From assembly GCA_028697725.1 (NCBI GenBank), contig JAQVEG010000001.1, forward strand, positions 103,516-167,515: 64,000 bases of DNA, given 5' to 3'. The notes under the pieces were generated by a model, which was not told the origin of the DNA, made no database searches, and saw only the letters and a list, made by a program, of their open reading frames with translations. The DNA comes from Anaerostipes sp. GTDB taxonomy: Bacteria; Bacillota; Clostridia; Lachnospirales; Lachnospiraceae. The translations under genes and the position numbers were made by a program. This document shows, in pieces, positions 53,921 to 61,685 of this stretch. Position 1 is the stretch's first letter, and each line of letters opens with the position of its first letter.

Positions 53921-55275
53921 AGACAAAGAAAATACATTGGAATATAGGACTAATTGTTTTTGTTGCTTTGTTTGCATATATGTTAGTTCATGTTTTTATA
54001 TATCTTGGAAAAGACAAGATTTCAGTTTATAAAGTGACACAAGACAGCGTAGTAAAAGCATATTCATTTTCCGGAATTGCAATCAGAGATGAAAGTCTAA
54101 TGAAGGCAGACCAAAGTGGATATATTACATATTATGTGAATGATGGAAAGCGTGTCATTAAGAATAGTGTTTTTTTTGTAATTGACGCCAATGGAGAAGT
54201 TCAAAAAGAGTTATCTAATCAATCGAAAAAGACCAGAAAAAGTATATCTTCTTCGGATCAAGACAGTATTACTTCTTTGATTTCAGATTACGAAGCTATG
54301 AAATCAGATGATTCATTTAGTTCAGTTTATGATTTGAAAAATGATTTGAATAATATATTGTTGGCCATTAATTCTACATCCATTGACAAAATTATTTCAA
54401 ATATTAATCGGGATAAAACATCTTTTTCTTCGGTGAAGAGTAATGCCAGTGGAGTTTGTTCTTTTTATTCTGACAATTTTGATGACAAAACAATGGATGA
54501 TATTAAAAAATCAGATTTTAATCAAGAAAAATATAGAGTGGAAAAATACAACTCATCTTCTAAAGTTTCAAAAGGAGATGTAGTTGCAAGAATTGCTAAA
54601 AATGAAACATGGAATATTGTGGTTTCATTGAATAAAAAACAATATGAGGCGTTGAAGGAAAAAACAAGTGTTTCTATTTTGTTTAGTGATGATGGAATTA
54701 AATCCACAGCAAAGATAAAAGCCTTGGAAAAGGATAAGGACTATTTTGCATATTTAACCTTAAATGATTATTGTGTCAGATATTATGATCAGCGTTATAT
54801 TAATTTGGATATTATAATGGATTCTTTTTCAGGATATAAAATTCCAAATAGTTCTATTGTGAAGAAGTCCTTTTATCGTGTACCAGCAAAATATATTTCA
54901 AAGGGAAATAATTCAAACAAGAATGGATTTACAGTTCGCAGTTCGTCTAAATCAGGAGAGACAAAGGTTGAACAAAAGAACTACACGATTTATAAAGAAA
55001 CTAAAAATTATTGTTACTTAGATCCAAATGATGTGGAGGAAGGAACAACATTTATTGGATTAAATGGGGAAGAGAATTATACAGTGTCAGACACCGTAAC
55101 CCTTAAGGGTGTTTATTGTACCAATCAAGGTTATGCAGATTTTCGTGTGATTGATATTATTTCTAAAGAAGGAAATTATACCATGATAAATAAGGATACC
55201 AAGAATGGAATTGATGCTTATGATTTTATTGTATTAGATTCAAACACCATGGAAGAAAATCAGATTATATATTAA
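53917..55275 (+). CDS. HlyD-like membrane adaptor protein of unknown role
   Basis: 452 residues. One transmembrane helix (about 10-30) near the N-terminus leaves the rest outside. YSFSGIAIRDESLMKADQSG and YYVNDGKRVIKNS form a lipoyl-like half, with a second half at KVSKGDVVARIAKNETWNIV, resembling HlyD/RND adaptors. The middle (about 100-200) is serine- and aspartate-rich. No ABC or RND partner is adjacent. It starts with ATGA overlap on the radical SAM gene and lies directly before yggS-sepF-ylmH-divIVA, so a role in envelope or division is possible. I cannot assign a function. Confidence 0.75.
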   Translation: MKTKKIHWNIGLIVFVALFAYMLVHVFIYLGKDKISVYKVTQDSVVKAYSFSGIAIRDESLMKADQSGYITYYVNDGKRVIKNSVFFVIDANGEVQKELSNQSKKTRKSISSSDQDSITSLISDYEAMKSDDSFSSVYDLKNDLNNILLAINSTSIDKIISNINRDKTSFSSVKSNASGVCSFYSDNFDDKTMDDIKKSDFNQEKYRVEKYNSSSKVSKGDVVARIAKNETWNIVVSLNKKQYEALKEKTSVSILFSDDGIKSTAKIKALEKDKDYFAYLTLNDYCVRYYDQRYINLDIIMDSFSGYKIPNSSIVKKSFYRVPAKYISKGNNSNKNGFTVRSSSKSGETKVEQKNYTIYKETKNYCYLDPNDVEEGTTFIGLNGEENYTVSDTVTLKGVYCTNQGYADFRVIDIISKEGNYTMINKDTKNGIDAYDFIVLDSNTMEENQIIY

Positions 55276-55288
55276 AGGATGTGGAATT

Positions 55289-55981
55289 ATGTTAGTGGAA
55301 CGATATGAACAAGTTGAAGAAAATGTAAAAAAAGCATGTCAAAAGGTAAACCGCAGTGTAGATGAGATTACAATTATTGCAGTGAGTAAAACAAAGCCTT
55401 TGTCTATGGTAGAAGAGTTAAGAAACCATGGAGTCATGGAATATGGAGAAAATAAAGTTCAAGAGATTACTCGCAAATTTGAAGAAGTATCAAAACCAGT
55501 GCATTGGCATTTGATTGGACATTTGCAAACAAATAAAGTAAAATATATCGTTGATAAGGTTGTTATGATTCATTCCGTAGATTCTTTGAAGCTTGCGAAG
55601 CAGATTAGTAAAGAAGCACAGAAAAAAGGAGTTCAAGTACCTGTCTTGCTCCAAGTTAATCTAGCTCACGAAGATTCAAAATTTGGAATGTCCAAAGAAG
55701 AATTGCTTGAGAATATACAAGAAATCGGACAACTAGAAGGAATTCAGGTAAAAGGATTAATGCAAATTGCTCCTTATGTCCAGAATCCAGAAGATAATAG
55801 AAGTTATTTTAAAGAAATGAAACAATTATCCATTGACATTGAAGGGAAAAACTTTGATAATGTAAGTATGAGTGTTTTGTCAATGGGAATGACAAATGAC
55901 TATCAAGTTGCCATCGAAGAAGGAGCAACGATGATTCGTGTAGGAACAGGGATATTTGGTGAACGAGATTATAGTAAATGA
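55289..55981 (+). CDS. ylmE: YggS/YlmE family PLP homeostasis protein
   Basis: 230 residues. IIAVSKTKP holds the PLP lysine at 34; GENKVQEITRKFEEV and HWHLIGHLQTNKVK follow, and the end has MGMTNDYQVAIEEGATMIRVGTGIFG. Family members bind PLP, have no known catalytic activity and balance vitamin B6 and amino acid pools. It is the first gene of the ylmE-ylmF-ylmH-divIVA order that occurs downstream of ftsZ in Bacillus. Confidence 0.95.
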   Translation: MLVERYEQVEENVKKACQKVNRSVDEITIIAVSKTKPLSMVEELRNHGVMEYGENKVQEITRKFEEVSKPVHWHLIGHLQTNKVKYIVDKVVMIHSVDSLKLAKQISKEAQKKGVQVPVLLQVNLAHEDSKFGMSKEELLENIQEIGQLEGIQVKGLMQIAPYVQNPEDNRSYFKEMKQLSIDIEGKNFDNVSMSVLSMGMTNDYQVAIEEGATMIRVGTGIFGERDYSK

Positions 55982-55997
55982 GAGTGGAGGAGCGCAC

Positions 55998-56537
55998 ATG
56001 AAAGGAACAATCGATAAATTATTAAACTTTATGAATCTGACAGAGGATGACGACGAATACGAAGAGTACGATGAATATGAAGATGATGATGAGTATGAGG
56101 AAGAAAAACCAGCAAGAACATCATTCTTCTCAAAAAAGAAGCCGCCAGAAGAGGAAGAGATTCAGTCAAAGGTAGAACCGATTGCCTATCGTGAGCCTAA
56201 GAAACGTCGCAGTACTGGTGGAGGAAAGGTAATTTCTATGAATGGTAGAGGTGTTGAAGTTTATGTTATTAAACCTCAGGATTTTACAGAGGCTCAGACA
56301 GCAGCAGACTTATTAAAAGAAGGTAAAACTGTAGTGATTAATCTTGAAGGGGTAGAACTTACCATTGCACAACGAAGCATTGATTTCGTTGGCGGGGCAG
56401 TTTATGCAATTAATGGGACACTTCAGGCAGTGTCTAATAACATTTTTATTGCTGCACCAGATAGTATTGAGGTCAACGGAGACTTAAAGAGCGAGATTAT
56501 GAATGAGAATATTGTTTCTCCTCAGTTACAGTTTTAG
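55998..56537 (+). CDS. sepF: cell division protein SepF
   Basis: 179 residues from ATG 55998 (GGAGG 7 bases upstream). The N-terminal amphipathic membrane helix MKGTIDKLLNFMNL is followed by a very acidic stretch (about 15-37), a basic linker and the SepF core from about 85 (VIKPQDFTEAQTAADLLKEG, RSIDFVGGAVYAINGTLQAV). SepF tethers FtsZ filaments to the membrane and acts with or instead of FtsA. The acidic stretch is longer than in Bacillus SepF. Confidence 0.94.
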   Translation: MKGTIDKLLNFMNLTEDDDEYEEYDEYEDDDEYEEEKPARTSFFSKKKPPEEEEIQSKVEPIAYREPKKRRSTGGGKVISMNGRGVEVYVIKPQDFTEAQTAADLLKEGKTVVINLEGVELTIAQRSIDFVGGAVYAINGTLQAVSNNIFIAAPDSIEVNGDLKSEIMNENIVSPQLQF

Positions 56538-56539
56538 CT

Positions 56540-57295
56540 ATGGATGATGTAATCTTATTAAAGAAGCGATTGCAGGAATTAGCTATGAGAGCTTATCAGC
56601 AGAACGTATATACATATACGTTCTTTTTGACGGAAAGCGAACAAGATATTTTTGCACAAATGAGTCAGGAATTTTCTTTTGTGGACTGGAAAGTGATTGG
56701 TGGTCACGACTATTTTACAAGAGGATTAGTTTTATTTGGCTCAAAAGAAATGTTTGGATATGAAGGTGAGATGCCAATGACAACTGTCAGGATCTCACCT
56801 ATTTTTGAAAAGTTTGCAGGAAAGCTGACTCATCGTGATTACCTTGGTGCATTAATGAATCTTGGAATCGAGAGGAAGAACTTGGGAGATATTTTAATTG
56901 TTGAAAAGGATGCTTATGTTTTTTGTATGAAGCCAATGGTTTCATTTTTAGTCGAGAATTTGACTAAGATTGCACATACTCAAGTGGAGGCTACAGAAGT
57001 ATCTTTTGATGATATGAATTATAAACAGCAATTTGAAGTTAAGGAAGGATTTGTGACATCTACAAGAATTGATGCAGTAATTTCTTTTGTTTATGGATTG
57101 TCAAGAAATGCAAGCCTTGCATTATTTCAAAATCAAAAAGTATTTTTGAGGGGACGAATGGAAACAAGGAATGCATATCAGCTACAGCTAGAAGATGTGG
57201 TATCCGTCAGGGGATATGGGAAATTCTTGTTTTCTAACATGGGAAGTAAATCAAAAAAGGGACGTCAATTTATTACGATTTCAATTTTTAAATAG
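56540..57295 (+). CDS. ylmH: YlmH-type RNA-binding protein with S4 domain
   Basis: 251 residues. The N-terminal two thirds are the YlmH fold (TFFLTESEQDIFAQM, LTHRDYLGALMNLGIERKNL, GDILI). A C-terminal S4 RNA-binding domain runs from about 178 (TSTRIDAVISFVYGLSRNA to VSVRGYGKFLF). In Bacillus it binds ribosomes and helps rescue stalled translation; the division-cluster location is conserved. It starts only 2 bases after the sepF stop without a good Shine-Dalgarno, so its translation is probably coupled. Confidence 0.92.
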   Translation: MDDVILLKKRLQELAMRAYQQNVYTYTFFLTESEQDIFAQMSQEFSFVDWKVIGGHDYFTRGLVLFGSKEMFGYEGEMPMTTVRISPIFEKFAGKLTHRDYLGALMNLGIERKNLGDILIVEKDAYVFCMKPMVSFLVENLTKIAHTQVEATEVSFDDMNYKQQFEVKEGFVTSTRIDAVISFVYGLSRNASLALFQNQKVFLRGRMETRNAYQLQLEDVVSVRGYGKFLFSNMGSKSKKGRQFITISIFK

Positions 57296-57304
57296 GAGGA
57301 ACAT

Positions 57305-57790
57305 ATGATTACACCAATTGAATTACTAGGAAAAGATTTAAAAAGAGGATTTGGATATAAAGCACTTCCTGTAGATGAGTTTATTGAGGAAGTAGCAAAG
57401 GATTACGAAGTCATCTACAATGAAAATAGAGAATTAAAGGAAAAAACTGCAGCATTAACGGAGAATTTAAACCATTACCGAAGTATGGAGGAATCTTTAA
57501 AAAGAGCGTTAATTATGGCAGAAGAAACGTCCAGAGAAACTATGGAAAATGCAGAGACAGCAGCAAAGAATATAACAGAACAGGCAAAACGAGATGCACA
57601 AAGAATCGGTTTTGAAGCTGAGGAGAATTTAAAGGAGACTCAAAAAGACAGATTGGAAGAGATTCATCAGATGGAACTAAAAATTCAAAAGCTTACAGGC
57701 GATTATGTGAGTTACAAAACAAAGATGAAACAATTGTTAAAGAGCCAGTTGGAAATGTTAGATATAGATATGGAGATAGAAGAGGTTTAA
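57305..57790 (+). CDS. divIVA: DivIVA-domain cell division protein
   Basis: 161 residues. The membrane-binding head ITPIELLGKDLKRGFGYKAL and the VDEFIEEVAKDYE start of the coiled coil are DivIVA/GpsB hallmarks. The remainder is one long coiled coil with an acidic end. It marks curved membrane at poles and septa. TAGGAGG precedes the ATG. It closes the yggS-sepF-ylmH-divIVA group; aroB follows 3 bases downstream. Confidence 0.92.
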   Translation: MITPIELLGKDLKRGFGYKALPVDEFIEEVAKDYEVIYNENRELKEKTAALTENLNHYRSMEESLKRALIMAEETSRETMENAETAAKNITEQAKRDAQRIGFEAEENLKETQKDRLEEIHQMELKIQKLTGDYVSYKTKMKQLLKSQLEMLDIDMEIEEV

Positions 57791-57793
57791 TGT

Positions 57794-58882
57794 ATGAAGA
57801 ATATAATTCCAGTATCAGAAGATGGGAAAAAGATATATGAGATTCATTTAGAGACATCTTTTGATCAATTGCTAGATTCTATGAAGTCAATGGATTTAGA
57901 GCATCGAAAAATATGTATTGTAACAGAAGGAAATGTTGCACCACTTTATTTAGGAGAGGTGTACAAGATTTTTAAATCTGTAGCAAAAGAAGTAGTTACA
58001 TTTAGTTTTGCTGCCGGGGAAGCCCACAAACAGTTAAAGACAGTGGAACAGTTGTATGGACACTTAATTGAGCATCAGTTTGACCGTAAAGACATGTTGA
58101 TTGCATTAGGAGGAGGAGTTGTTGGAGATTTAACAGGATTTACAGCAGCCACATATCTACGTGGAATTGACTTTGTGCAAGTTCCCACAACACTGCTTTC
58201 TCAGGTTGACAGTAGTATCGGAGGAAAAACTGGAGTTGATATGCTGCAGTATAAGAATATGGTGGGAGCTTTTCATCAGCCCAAACTTGTTTATATCAAT
58301 GTAAACACATTGATTTCTTTACCAGAACGTGTATACAATTCTGGAATGGGAGAGATTATAAAACATGGTTTGATTCAGGATATCGCATATTATCAATGGA
58401 TTCAAAGGAATCTTAAGAGTATTAAACAAAGAAATCTTGAGATTTTAATAAAGATGATTGAGGGAAGCTGTCAGATTAAACGAAAAGTAGTAGAAGAAGA
58501 TCCAAAGGAATTAGGTCTTCGCGCTCTTTTGAATTTTGGACATACATTAGGACATGCAGTGGAAAAGTTAATGGACTTTTCTTTGCTTCATGGAGAATGT
58601 GTTGCCATAGGATGCCAGATGGCTATGGAATTATCTTTTGAGAAAGGAAATATTTCAAAAGAGGATGTAGAAAAATCAAAGGAATTATTTGAGGCTTTTG
58701 ATTTATTGAAAGATATTCATAGATTAAGTGGAGAAGATGTGATTCAGGCAACAAAATCAGATAAAAAGATGGAGGGGAATATTATTAAATTTATTTTACT
58801 TCATCAAGTGGGAGATGCATATATTGACCGCTCTGTAACAGATGATGAGATGATGACAGTGTTAAAGGATTGGGTATTATGA
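57794..58882 (+). CDS. aroB: 3-dehydroquinate synthase
   Basis: 362 residues. NAD-binding GGGVVGDLTGFTAATYLRG (about 107-125), VPTTLLSQVDSSIGGKTGVD and the zinc ligands in LNFGHTLGHAVE and LLHGECVAIG are present. It catalyses the second step of the shikimate pathway. It is isolated from other aro genes and placed after divIVA. The stop overlaps the lspA start by four bases (ATGA). Confidence 0.96.
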   Translation: MKNIIPVSEDGKKIYEIHLETSFDQLLDSMKSMDLEHRKICIVTEGNVAPLYLGEVYKIFKSVAKEVVTFSFAAGEAHKQLKTVEQLYGHLIEHQFDRKDMLIALGGGVVGDLTGFTAATYLRGIDFVQVPTTLLSQVDSSIGGKTGVDMLQYKNMVGAFHQPKLVYINVNTLISLPERVYNSGMGEIIKHGLIQDIAYYQWIQRNLKSIKQRNLEILIKMIEGSCQIKRKVVEEDPKELGLRALLNFGHTLGHAVEKLMDFSLLHGECVAIGCQMAMELSFEKGNISKEDVEKSKELFEAFDLLKDIHRLSGEDVIQATKSDKKMEGNIIKFILLHQVGDAYIDRSVTDDEMMTVLKDWVL

Positions 58883-59355
58883 AGCATATAAAAGTGTTTG
58901 CTAGCATTTTAGTTCTAATCTTGCTGGATCAATGGAGTAAGATTTGGGCAGTCAGTGAGCTAAAAGGGAAAGATAGCATTCAGATTATAAAGGATATATT
59001 GGAATTTCAGTATCTTGAGAATCGAGGAGCTGCCTTTGGAATGTTTCAGAATAAACAGATATTTTTCTATGTTATTACAATTGTAGTAGTCGCTGGATTG
59101 ACATATTACTACTTCAAAATGCCAGATAACAGGCGTATGATTCCACTAAAAATAGGATATGCCGGATTATTTGCAGGAGCAGTTGGAAATTTAATTGACC
59201 GTATCATGCATCAATACGTAGTTGATTTTATTTATTTTAAGTGGATTGATTTTCCTGTTTTTAATATGGCAGACATTTATGTAACTGTATCCATAGGGTT
59301 CATCGCATTTATGATATTATTTTATTATAAAGAAGAGGACTTTTCATTCATATAA
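58879..59355 (+). CDS. lspA: lipoprotein signal peptidase II
   Basis: 158 residues from ATG 58879, coupled to aroB by an ATGA overlap; an in-frame TTG three codons earlier is not needed. Four transmembrane helices. Active-site aspartates are D107 in VGNLIDR and D132 in FNMADIYV; LENRGAAFGMF is the conserved substrate-side motif. It cleaves prolipoprotein signal peptides, including presumably those of the lipoproteins at 52003 and 63926. Confidence 0.96.
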   Translation: MKHIKVFASILVLILLDQWSKIWAVSELKGKDSIQIIKDILEFQYLENRGAAFGMFQNKQIFFYVITIVVVAGLTYYYFKMPDNRRMIPLKIGYAGLFAGAVGNLIDRIMHQYVVDFIYFKWIDFPVFNMADIYVTVSIGFIAFMILFYYKEEDFSFI

Positions 59356-59365
59356 AGGAAAAAGC

Positions 59366-60283
59366 ATGGAAAAAGAAATAAAATGGACAATTTCAAAGGA
59401 AGAAGATCAGATACGTCTGGATCAGTTTTTAAGTAATCAATTAGAGGAATATACTAGATCATATTTACAAAAGCTATGCAAAGATGGTCAGGCAAAGGTA
59501 GATGGAACTGTGAAAAAAGGGAATTTTAAGCTAAAGTCTGGACATGAAGTTTCTATTACAATTCCAGAACCAACGGAATTAGAAATTGAACCTGAAAAAA
59601 TGGACCTAGATATTGTATATGAGGATGAAGATGTTATTTTAATTAATAAACCAAAAGGAATGGTAGTACATCCAGCACCGGGACATTATACAGGAACCTT
59701 AGTGAATGGACTTATGGAACACTGTAAAGATGATTTGTCTGGAATTAACGGTGTTATGCGGCCTGGAATTGTGCATCGAATAGATAAAGATACAACAGGA
59801 ATTTTGATTGTATGTAAAAATGATATGGCTCATAAGGAAATTGCAAGACAGTTAAAAGAGCATACGATTACAAGAAAGTATCATGCAATTGTTCTTGGAA
59901 ATATAAAAGAAGAAGAGGGTACAGTGAATGCACCAATTGGACGTAGTCCAAAAGATCGAAAGAAAATGGCAGTGGAACCTAAAAATGGACGAAATGCAGT
60001 GACTCATTATAAAGTATTGCAGAGATTTTCTAATGGATATACCTATATTCAATGTCAACTAGAGACAGGAAGAACCCATCAGATACGTGTTCATATGGCA
60101 TCCATCAAACATCCATTGCTTGGAGATGAGGTATATGGACCAAAATCAAAAAAATATCGTTTAGAAGGGCAGTGTTTACACGCAAAAGTTCTTGGATTCA
60201 TTCATCCAAGAACAAAGGAATATATGGAGTTTGAGGTACCGTTACCAGCGTACTTTGAACATTTACTTGAGATTATAGATTAA
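59366..60283 (+). CDS. rluD: RluD-type 23S rRNA pseudouridine synthase
   Basis: 305 residues. An N-terminal S4 domain (about 16-65, RLDQFLSNQLEEYTRSYLQK) precedes the RluA-family catalytic core with D140 in HRIDKDTTG and the KPKGMVVHPAPGH segment. The family member is not certain (RluD versus RluC-like), although the lspA-rluD pair is very common. AAAGGA lies 8 bases before the ATG. Confidence 0.93.
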   Translation: MEKEIKWTISKEEDQIRLDQFLSNQLEEYTRSYLQKLCKDGQAKVDGTVKKGNFKLKSGHEVSITIPEPTELEIEPEKMDLDIVYEDEDVILINKPKGMVVHPAPGHYTGTLVNGLMEHCKDDLSGINGVMRPGIVHRIDKDTTGILIVCKNDMAHKEIARQLKEHTITRKYHAIVLGNIKEEEGTVNAPIGRSPKDRKKMAVEPKNGRNAVTHYKVLQRFSNGYTYIQCQLETGRTHQIRVHMASIKHPLLGDEVYGPKSKKYRLEGQCLHAKVLGFIHPRTKEYMEFEVPLPAYFEHLLEIID

Positions 60284-60297
60284 GACAGGAGGTACAA

Positions 60298-61098
60298 ATG
60301 TACAAAATTGGATTTATTGGATGTGGAAATATGGCATCAGCCATGATTGGCGGAATGCTAAAACAGGGTGTATTAAAAAAAGAGGAAATTATTGCATCAG
60401 GGCCTACACAATCTAAGATGGAGAAAATTGGAGAAGATTTGGGGATTGATGTGACAACGGATAACAAAGAGGCTGCAAAGCAGAGCGAAATTATCGTGTT
60501 ATCTGTAAAACCTCAAATGTACGAAAAAGTAATTTGTGAACTGAAAGATGACATTACAAAAGAAAATATAATCGTTACAATTGCAGCAGGAGTTACCATG
60601 GAAAAGGTTGACCGTTGGTTTGGAAAAGAAACAAAGATTATCCGAACTATGCCAAATACACCTGCCTTGGTGGGAGAAGCAATGGTTGGAATGTGTCACA
60701 ATGAAGCAATAACACAAGATGAAGTGAAAATAGTAAAAGAATTATTTGAAAGCTTTGGAAAAGTGGAAGAAGTAGATGAAAAATTAATGAATGCTGTGGT
60801 AGGGGTGAGCGGAAGTTCCCCAGCATATGTCTATATGTTTATTGAGGCAATGGCAGACGCAGCTGTGATTCAAGGAATTCCAAGAAAAAAAGCATATACT
60901 TTTGCGGCACAGGCAGTTTTGGGAAGTGCCAAGATGGTATTAGAGACAGGAGCACATCCTGGCGAATTGAAAGATGCAGTTTGTTCCCCAGCAGGAACTA
61001 CAATAGAAGCAGTGAGAGAACTAGAAAAATCAGGGTTTAGAAGTTCAGTTATGGAAGCGGTAAATGCTGCATCAGAAAAGGGAAAAGAATTGGAATAA
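60298..61098 (+). CDS. proC: pyrroline-5-carboxylate reductase
   Basis: 266 residues. IGFIGCGNMASAMIGGML is the NAD(P)-binding loop, and the C-terminal signature CSPAGTTIEAVRELEKSGFR is intact. It performs the last step of proline synthesis. AGGAGG lies 5 bases before the ATG. It ends 5 bases before the rpsO promoter, so the two are separate units; no terminator is obvious. Confidence 0.96.
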   Translation: MYKIGFIGCGNMASAMIGGMLKQGVLKKEEIIASGPTQSKMEKIGEDLGIDVTTDNKEAAKQSEIIVLSVKPQMYEKVICELKDDITKENIIVTIAAGVTMEKVDRWFGKETKIIRTMPNTPALVGEAMVGMCHNEAITQDEVKIVKELFESFGKVEEVDEKLMNAVVGVSGSSPAYVYMFIEAMADAAVIQGIPRKKAYTFAAQAVLGSAKMVLETGAHPGELKDAVCSPAGTTIEAVRELEKSGFRSSVMEAVNAASEKGKELE

Positions 61099-61102
61099 AA
61101 GG

Positions 61103-61131
61103 TTTACATCAGAAATGAAGTATGTTAAAAT
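61103..61131 (+). promoter_or_regulatory. promoter of rpsO
   Basis: TTTACA (61103-61108) and TAAAAT (61126-61131) are 17 bases apart. The predicted transcript has a leader of about 87 bases that can fold (61148-61175). Confidence 0.75.
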
Positions 61132-61147
61132 GAGCAAGTTGACCAAT

Positions 61148-61190
61148 ACTGGGATTTTGGATACTCCAACCGAGTCTTCGTATTTGGCGT
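61148..61190 (+). promoter_or_regulatory. folded rpsO leader, possible S15 autoregulatory site
   Basis: ACTGGG/CCGAGT and TTGG/CCAA form a two-step hairpin at 61148-61175. A second TTGG at 61184 could pair with the same CCAA, giving an alternative fold. S15 regulates its own mRNA through leader structures in several bacteria; the precise recognition motif is not confirmed here. Confidence 0.45.
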
Positions 61191-61223
61191 CTAGTAATCA
61201 TTTATATTTTAAGGAGGAAACAC

Positions 61224-61490
61224 ATGATTTCATCAGAAAAGAAGAAAGAAATAATTGAAAAGTATGGTAGAGATGCTCAAGATACAGGATCTCCAGAAGT
61301 ACAAATCGCTATCTTAACAGCAAGAATCGAAGAGTTACAAGCTCATTTTGATATGCATAAGAAAGATCACCACTCAAGAAGAGGTCTTTTAAAGATGGTT
61401 GGTAAAAGACGTAATCTTTTAGCTTACTTAAGAAAGACTGACGTTGAAAGATACCGTGCTTTAATTGAAAAGCTTGGATTAAGAAAATAA
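61224..61490 (+). CDS. rpsO: 30S ribosomal protein S15
   Basis: 88 residues. [35 protein letters not shown] and LLAYLRKTD are the S15 core. It is a primary 16S rRNA-binding protein of the small-subunit platform. AAGGAGG lies 7 bases before the ATG. rpsO-pnp adjacency is nearly universal; here each gene has its own promoter and a terminator lies between. Confidence 0.98.
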   Translation: MISSEKKKEIIEKYGRDAQDTGSPEVQIAILTARIEELQAHFDMHKKDHHSRRGLLKMVGKRRNLLAYLRKTDVERYRALIEKLGLRK

Positions 61491-61501
61491 TCAAAGATAC
61501 A

Positions 61502-61537
61502 GGAAGGATGAAGTTTACTTCATTCTTCTTTTCTTTT
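61502..61537 (+). terminator. terminator after rpsO
   Basis: GAAGGATGAAG pairs with CTTCATTCTTC (one G-U pair, 11 base pairs) around TTTA and is followed by a T-rich tract. Confidence 0.8.
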
Positions 61538-61548
61538 TGATACAAATA

Positions 61549-61557
61549 TGTTACAAT
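61549..61557 (+). promoter_or_regulatory. extended -10 promoter of pnp
   Basis: TGTTACAAT is a TGN extension plus TACAAT. No good -35 is present. The predicted start (about 61564) falls at the edge of the perfect hairpin at 61565. Confidence 0.5.
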
Positions 61558-61564
61558 GAGGAAA

Positions 61565-61657
61565 GTTATGTGTATACACATAACGTAGATACTTGGCGTT
61601 TACCGAGACTACTGAAAAGTTCATTGATACAGTGTATTTTTCAGTTGTTTCGGCGCC
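61565..61657 (+). promoter_or_regulatory. two-hairpin pnp leader
   Basis: GTTATGTG/CACATAAC with a TATA loop is a perfect 8-base-pair hairpin (61565-61584). A second long stem is built from GGCG/CGCC (61595, 61654), CCGA/TCGG (61603, 61650) and ACTGAAAA/TTTTCAGT (61611, 61638). In enteric bacteria pnp mRNA is autoregulated through a leader stem cut by RNase III; a comparable role is inferred. Confidence 0.65.
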
Positions 61658-61685
61658 TGGATTCAAAGAAAAAGGAGAAAGAAAC

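Noticed and set aside
61593..61685. upstream 31-codon extension of pnp
   Set aside because: It reads through the paired leader sequence from a TTG without a Shine-Dalgarno; the ATG at 61686 has AAAGGAG and the usual PNPase N-terminus.
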